Assembly: GCA_045602025.1 (NCBI GenBank)
Contig: JAZSAT010000005.1
Coordinates: 1 to 35,397 of the forward strand
Direction of reading: 5' to 3'
Length of the DNA stretch: 35,397 nt
Origin: RGIG5579 sp045602025
GTDB lineage: Bacteria > Bacillota > Clostridia > Oscillospirales > SIG627
Positions 32,574-35,397 of this stretch are shown in pieces. Every line of letters begins with the position of its first letter. Position 1 is the stretch's first letter. The notes beneath the pieces are model-generated. The model made no database searches and was not told where the DNA came from. It worked only from the letters and a program-made list of their open reading frames with translations. Both the position numbers and the translations under genes were made by a program.

Positions 32574-32588
32574 TATACTTTTAGTATA
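32574..32588 (+). promoter_or_regulatory. Palindrome over a probable -10 box of the AraC-type gene
   Basis: TATACT-TTT-AGTATA. TATACT (32574-32579) is a good -10 box, but no good -35 box lies 17 bases upstream, which fits an activator-dependent promoter. The transcript would begin about 15 bases before the ATG at 32602. Confidence 0.45.
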
Positions 32589-32601
32589 AGGAGTTGTGCG
32601 T

Positions 32602-33510
32602 ATGAATTTTTATACGGAGCTTAAGATCACCTCTTTTGAAAAGATCGCCTTTGCTCAAAGCCTTGCCACTACCGATTATCAGTACAATTTGCAGAATGTA
32701 GGCTACGGCATTTACGGACAGGCACCTGTGGGTGGCGGCGTTCTTGAGATCGGCTTTGTAGAGCAGAACCCACTTGTTTTTTCCGGAGAAGAAGGAGAGA
32801 TTCTGGCGGAGGAAAACAGCATATTTATCATTCCGCCGGGAATGAGTTTTCGTGTGCGGTCTTTGACTTCCGAACTCCACCGTCATACCACAGCAGAGTT
32901 TTTGATCCGCTCTCAGACAAAGCGCGTGAATGAATACCATGCGCCCAAAGGGAAGAGCCTTGTTTTGCCCTTTGTGATTCCGCAAAATTCCGCCAGCGGT
33001 GAAGTCTTTTCCTTGATCCGCTCCATCGTTTTGAATAAAACCACCCGCCCTGAACGAAGCTACTTTGAAGAGTGCGCGGATTTTATGCAGCTTCTTTCCA
33101 AGGTTTCTTCCTTGGTTCAGGTTTCGGAGTCGGATGTGGAGATCTCCCCCGGTAACCGCCGTTACTGTGAACGGGCGAAAACCTTTATTTCCGAAAATAT
33201 TGACCGCCGCCTTTCCGTCAGCGATGTAGCTGAGGCCGTAGGCGTCAGTAAGAACTATCTGACCAATGTGTTTTCAGCGGGGGAGGGTGTTCCTCTTATT
33301 GAATATATCAATCGGCGAAAGCTTTCTTATATGATCGAGCTTGTGCGCCGCTACGATTACACCATCGCTCAGGCAGGGGAGCATGTAGGCTTTACCGATG
33401 CAAATTACATCAGCCGTATTTTTAAACGCTATTACGGCGTGACTCTTACCGAGTACAGACAAAATCTTTTTCGAAAAGAGCTTCCTGTAAAAAAGGATTC
33501 CTCTACATAA
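32602..33510 (+). CDS. AraC-family transcriptional regulator
   Basis: 302 residues from ATG 32602, chosen because AAGGAG lies eight bases before it; a GTG two codons earlier is possible. The N-terminal 110 residues form a likely cupin sensor (ENSIFIIPPGMSF). Two helix-turn-helix units follow at about 204-225 (LSVSDVAEAVGVSKNYLTNVF) and 253-275, with the family signature GFTDANYISRIFKRYYGVTLTEYR near 263-286. It stands 52 bases before the nagA-like gene on the same strand, so amino-sugar derivatives are its likely effectors (inference). It could activate this operon or the surface-protein gene upstream. Confidence 0.93.
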   Translation: MNFYTELKITSFEKIAFAQSLATTDYQYNLQNVGYGIYGQAPVGGGVLEIGFVEQNPLVFSGEEGEILAEENSIFIIPPGMSFRVRSLTSELHRHTTAEFLIRSQTKRVNEYHAPKGKSLVLPFVIPQNSASGEVFSLIRSIVLNKTTRPERSYFEECADFMQLLSKVSSLVQVSESDVEISPGNRRYCERAKTFISENIDRRLSVSDVAEAVGVSKNYLTNVFSAGEGVPLIEYINRRKLSYMIELVRRYDYTIAQAGEHVGFTDANYISRIFKRYYGVTLTEYRQNLFRKELPVKKDSST

Positions 33511-33526
33511 ATTAAAAATGAATTCA

Positions 33527-33540
33527 ATATCTTTTGATAT
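33527..33540 (+). promoter_or_regulatory. Short palindrome in the gap before the nagA-like gene
   Basis: ATATC-TTTT-GATAT, ten bases before AAAGGAG of the next gene. It could be an operator or a small mRNA hairpin; no clear promoter boxes are seen. Confidence 0.3.
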
Positions 33541-33562
33541 AGTAAGATAAAAGGAGAAAGAT

Positions 33563-34699
33563 ATGCTTGCGATCAAAAATGCTACATTGATCATGAAGGA
33601 TCACCTGATCCCGAATGCTGTCATCCTTTGTGATGGCGGTAAGATCGTCGATTTCGGCAAGAAGGTTGCGATTCCCGCCGATGCCGAAGTGATTGATGCC
33701 CAGGGCCAGTATGTAGGGCCCGGCTTTGTGGATATTCATACCCACGCAGCGGGAGGCTACTGGTTCTATGAAAATCCCAAAAAGGCTGCTGATATTATTT
33801 TGGAGCACGGTGTCACCACCGTTCTTCCCGTTGTATATTTCAGCATGAACAAGGAAGAATTTATCAAGGCTACTTCCGATATTCAGGAGGCAGTGAAGAA
33901 GGGCGAGATCCCCAACTTTGGCGGCTTCTATATGGAAGGCCCCTATATGAACCCCAAATTCGGTGCAGACCGTGAGAACAATCCCTGGCAGGCACCTTGC
34001 AACCCTGCGGATTATCTTGATATTATCCGTCAGGCAGGCCAGGATGCAAGAGTTTGGGCACTTGCTCCCGAAAGAGAAAATATCGAGCAGTTCGTGATCG
34101 ATTGTAAGAAGGAAAAGGCAGATGTTGTCTTCACCGTTGCCCATTCCGAGGCAACACCCGAACAGATCGAAAAGCTGATTCCTTACGGACTTCGCATCGG
34201 CACTCACCACACCAATGCAACCGGTACCTTGGAAAAATACCCCGAGTGCCGTACCCCTTGTGTAGATGAGACCGTAAACTACAATCCTGAAATCTATGCA
34301 GAGCTCATCTGCGACTCCGTTGGTATCCATGTGGATCCCTATAACCAGAGACTGATCCGTAAGATCAAAGGCCCCGACAGACTGATCCTCATTTCCGATG
34401 CCTGTGTGTTTGACGGACCTCAGCCCGAGGGCTACGAGGGCGTAAACGACCTTTGCTTCGACTGGGCAGGGGAGATCGCAGGATCTAAACTTACTCTCGA
34501 TGTTGCTTGTCGCAACTTTATGGTACATACCGGCGCAAGCCTTGTGGATGTATTCCATTATGCTTCCTACAACCCTGCAAGGGCAGTAGGATTCACCGAC
34601 CGCGGTGAGATCCGCATTGGTACGGTGGCTGATCTTGTGATATGTGACCATCAGGTCAACATCAATAAAGTAATTTTAAAAGGAGAAATCGCAAAATGA
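33563..34699 (+). CDS. NagA-like amidohydrolase (N-acetylglucosamine-6-phosphate deacetylase family)
   Basis: 378 residues behind AAAGGAG. TIM-barrel amidohydrolase; the family removes acetate from GlcNAc-6-P. Metal and catalytic positions are present: HTH (59-61) in GFVDIHTHAAGG, Glu125 in FYMEGPYMNP, His194 in AHSEA, His215/His216 in GTHHTNAT, and Asp279 in LISDAC. The family's THLFNAM segment is replaced by THHTNATGTLEKYPECR, and the usual substrate loop is altered, so it is a divergent member and another acylated sugar phosphate may be the substrate. The stop overlaps the next start (ATGA), which points to coupled work with the deaminase-like partner. Confidence 0.82.
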   Translation: MLAIKNATLIMKDHLIPNAVILCDGGKIVDFGKKVAIPADAEVIDAQGQYVGPGFVDIHTHAAGGYWFYENPKKAADIILEHGVTTVLPVVYFSMNKEEFIKATSDIQEAVKKGEIPNFGGFYMEGPYMNPKFGADRENNPWQAPCNPADYLDIIRQAGQDARVWALAPERENIEQFVIDCKKEKADVVFTVAHSEATPEQIEKLIPYGLRIGTHHTNATGTLEKYPECRTPCVDETVNYNPEIYAELICDSVGIHVDPYNQRLIRKIKGPDRLILISDACVFDGPQPEGYEGVNDLCFDWAGEIAGSKLTLDVACRNFMVHTGASLVDVFHYASYNPARAVGFTDRGEIRIGTVADLVICDHQVNINKVILKGEIAK

Positions 34700-35397
34700 A
34701 AGACTTTATCGTCGATCCCGCAACCAAGTTCAATTTTGAGCCTGCAGAATTTGTTCCTTTCAAGGACAAAAAAGTTTGCGACTATGTTCGCAGCCTGAGC
34801 GGCACCGATCTGGAAAAGCGTGAGGCTTGGTGGCACCCCGAATTTACCGTTAAGGTAATGATGAACCCCCATCCCGTTCTCATCGCTACTCTGTTCGAGC
34901 GTCTGAGAGCAGCTTCCGAAGCAGGAAAGAGCTTCACCATGATCCTCGGTAACCCCGAACCCGACACCTACATTCCTCTGGCACAGCTGATCAACTACTT
35001 CCAGATCGACTGCTCCAAGGTTCACCTTGTTGCAGAGGATGAATGGGCTGATCAGGACGGCAACATCGCTCCTATCACCTACGAGGCCGGCTTTGCTCAC
35101 TCTATGATCAAGTATCTGTACTACCAGATCGATGAGAAGCTCCGTATGCCTATGGAAAACGTTCACTTCCCCACCAATGCCAACATCGCTGATTACTCCA
35201 AGATCATCGATGACATTACCGAGGGAACCGGCGCTGACATTGCTTCCACCTCTCCCGGATGGGCAGGCCACATGGCTTTTGTTGATCCCATTCCCGAATT
35301 CATCGGTAGCGGTGACATCGAAGAGTGGCTGAACCAGCCCGCTCAGATCGTTACCCTCCACCCCATGACCATTATGCAGAACTCTCTGAACGGTACC
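34696..35397 (+). CDS. NagB-like sugar-phosphate isomerase/deaminase homologue, 3' end outside window
   Basis: 234 codons before the window ends. Family: glucosamine-6-phosphate isomerase/deaminase and 6-phosphogluconolactonase fold. Support: TMILGNPEPDTYIPLAQLIN (81-100) where the phosphate loop and following helix belong, VHLVAEDEWAD (109-119) at the place of FNMDEY, and TSPGWAGHMAFVDP (185-198) at the place of GIGxDGHIAFNEP. The histidine is kept (His192), but the neighbouring Asp is Ala190 and the Glu is Asp197. GGAG lies eight to eleven bases before the ATG, inside nagA. Either a diverged deaminase or another isomerase on the same sugar pathway; family call moderate, activity open. Confidence 0.72.
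   Translation, partial: MKDFIVDPATKFNFEPAEFVPFKDKKVCDYVRSLSGTDLEKREAWWHPEFTVKVMMNPHPVLIATLFERLRAASEAGKSFTMILGNPEPDTYIPLAQLINYFQIDCSKVHLVAEDEWADQDGNIAPITYEAGFAHSMIKYLYYQIDEKLRMPMENVHFPTNANIADYSKIIDDITEGTGADIASTSPGWAGHMAFVDPIPEFIGSGDIEEWLNQPAQIVTLHPMTIMQNSLNGT

Noticed and set aside
33524..34651. 375-codon minus-strand frame opposite the nagA-like gene
   Set aside because: Antisense shadow; the plus-strand frame has clear metal-site motifs.

Overview
The window looks like chromosome from an anaerobic Gram-positive Clostridia-type bacterium, perhaps of the Oscillospiraceae/Ruminococcaceae kind seen in guts. The signs are strong Shine-Dalgarno sites, rpmF beside yceD, a PDZ/radical-SAM DUF512 protein next to der and plsY, a NadD-YqeK fusion followed by rsfS and leuS, and a secreted cohesin/dockerin protein with BspA-type leucine-rich repeats. 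Species cannot be read from the sequence.

Left block, 1-6214, all on the minus strand, is housekeeping. From upstream to downstream it runs cca, then yceD-rpmF from a perfect consensus promoter, a large nested hairpin terminator or attenuator, then DUF512-der-plsY-DUF362 (the last cut by the window edge). These genes serve tRNA maturation, ribosome assembly and phospholipid synthesis.

Middle block, 6254-11639, is the most accessory-looking part. Two tRNA-Arg genes (ACG on plus, CCG on minus) bracket a stand-alone CARF-DUF1887 protein of the Card1/Can2 type, with its own consensus promoter and terminator and no cas gene or CRISPR array in sight, and a small clostridial protein. Beyond them on the minus strand are a 790-residue membrane protein that resembles a catalytically decayed P-type ATPase, and rlmB, whose -10 box lies seven bases from its start codon (possible leaderless mRNA).

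Right housekeeping block, 11835-26520, is one tight plus-strand run of ten genes: a SpoU-type rRNA methyltransferase, dprA, topA, plsX, rnc, smc, ftsY, nadD-yqeK, rsfS and leuS, ending in a strong terminator. acpP, often found between plsX and rnc, is absent. LeuRS carries unusual residues in both its KMSKS loop and its editing-site threonine-rich motif.

Far right, 26629-35397: a 1780-residue exported protein with about 15-20 degenerate 'FYGG' solenoid repeats, a BspA leucine-rich segment, cysteine-rich modules, a cohesin-like domain and a dockerin. It is followed by a 480-base noncoding stretch with two related hairpin repeat units, then an AraC-family regulator and a coupled nagA-like/nagB-like pair whose second member has altered catalytic positions and runs off the window. 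The candidates for new biology are the orphan CARF nuclease, the pseudo-P-type ATPase, the FYGG surface protein, and the divergent amino-sugar pair.
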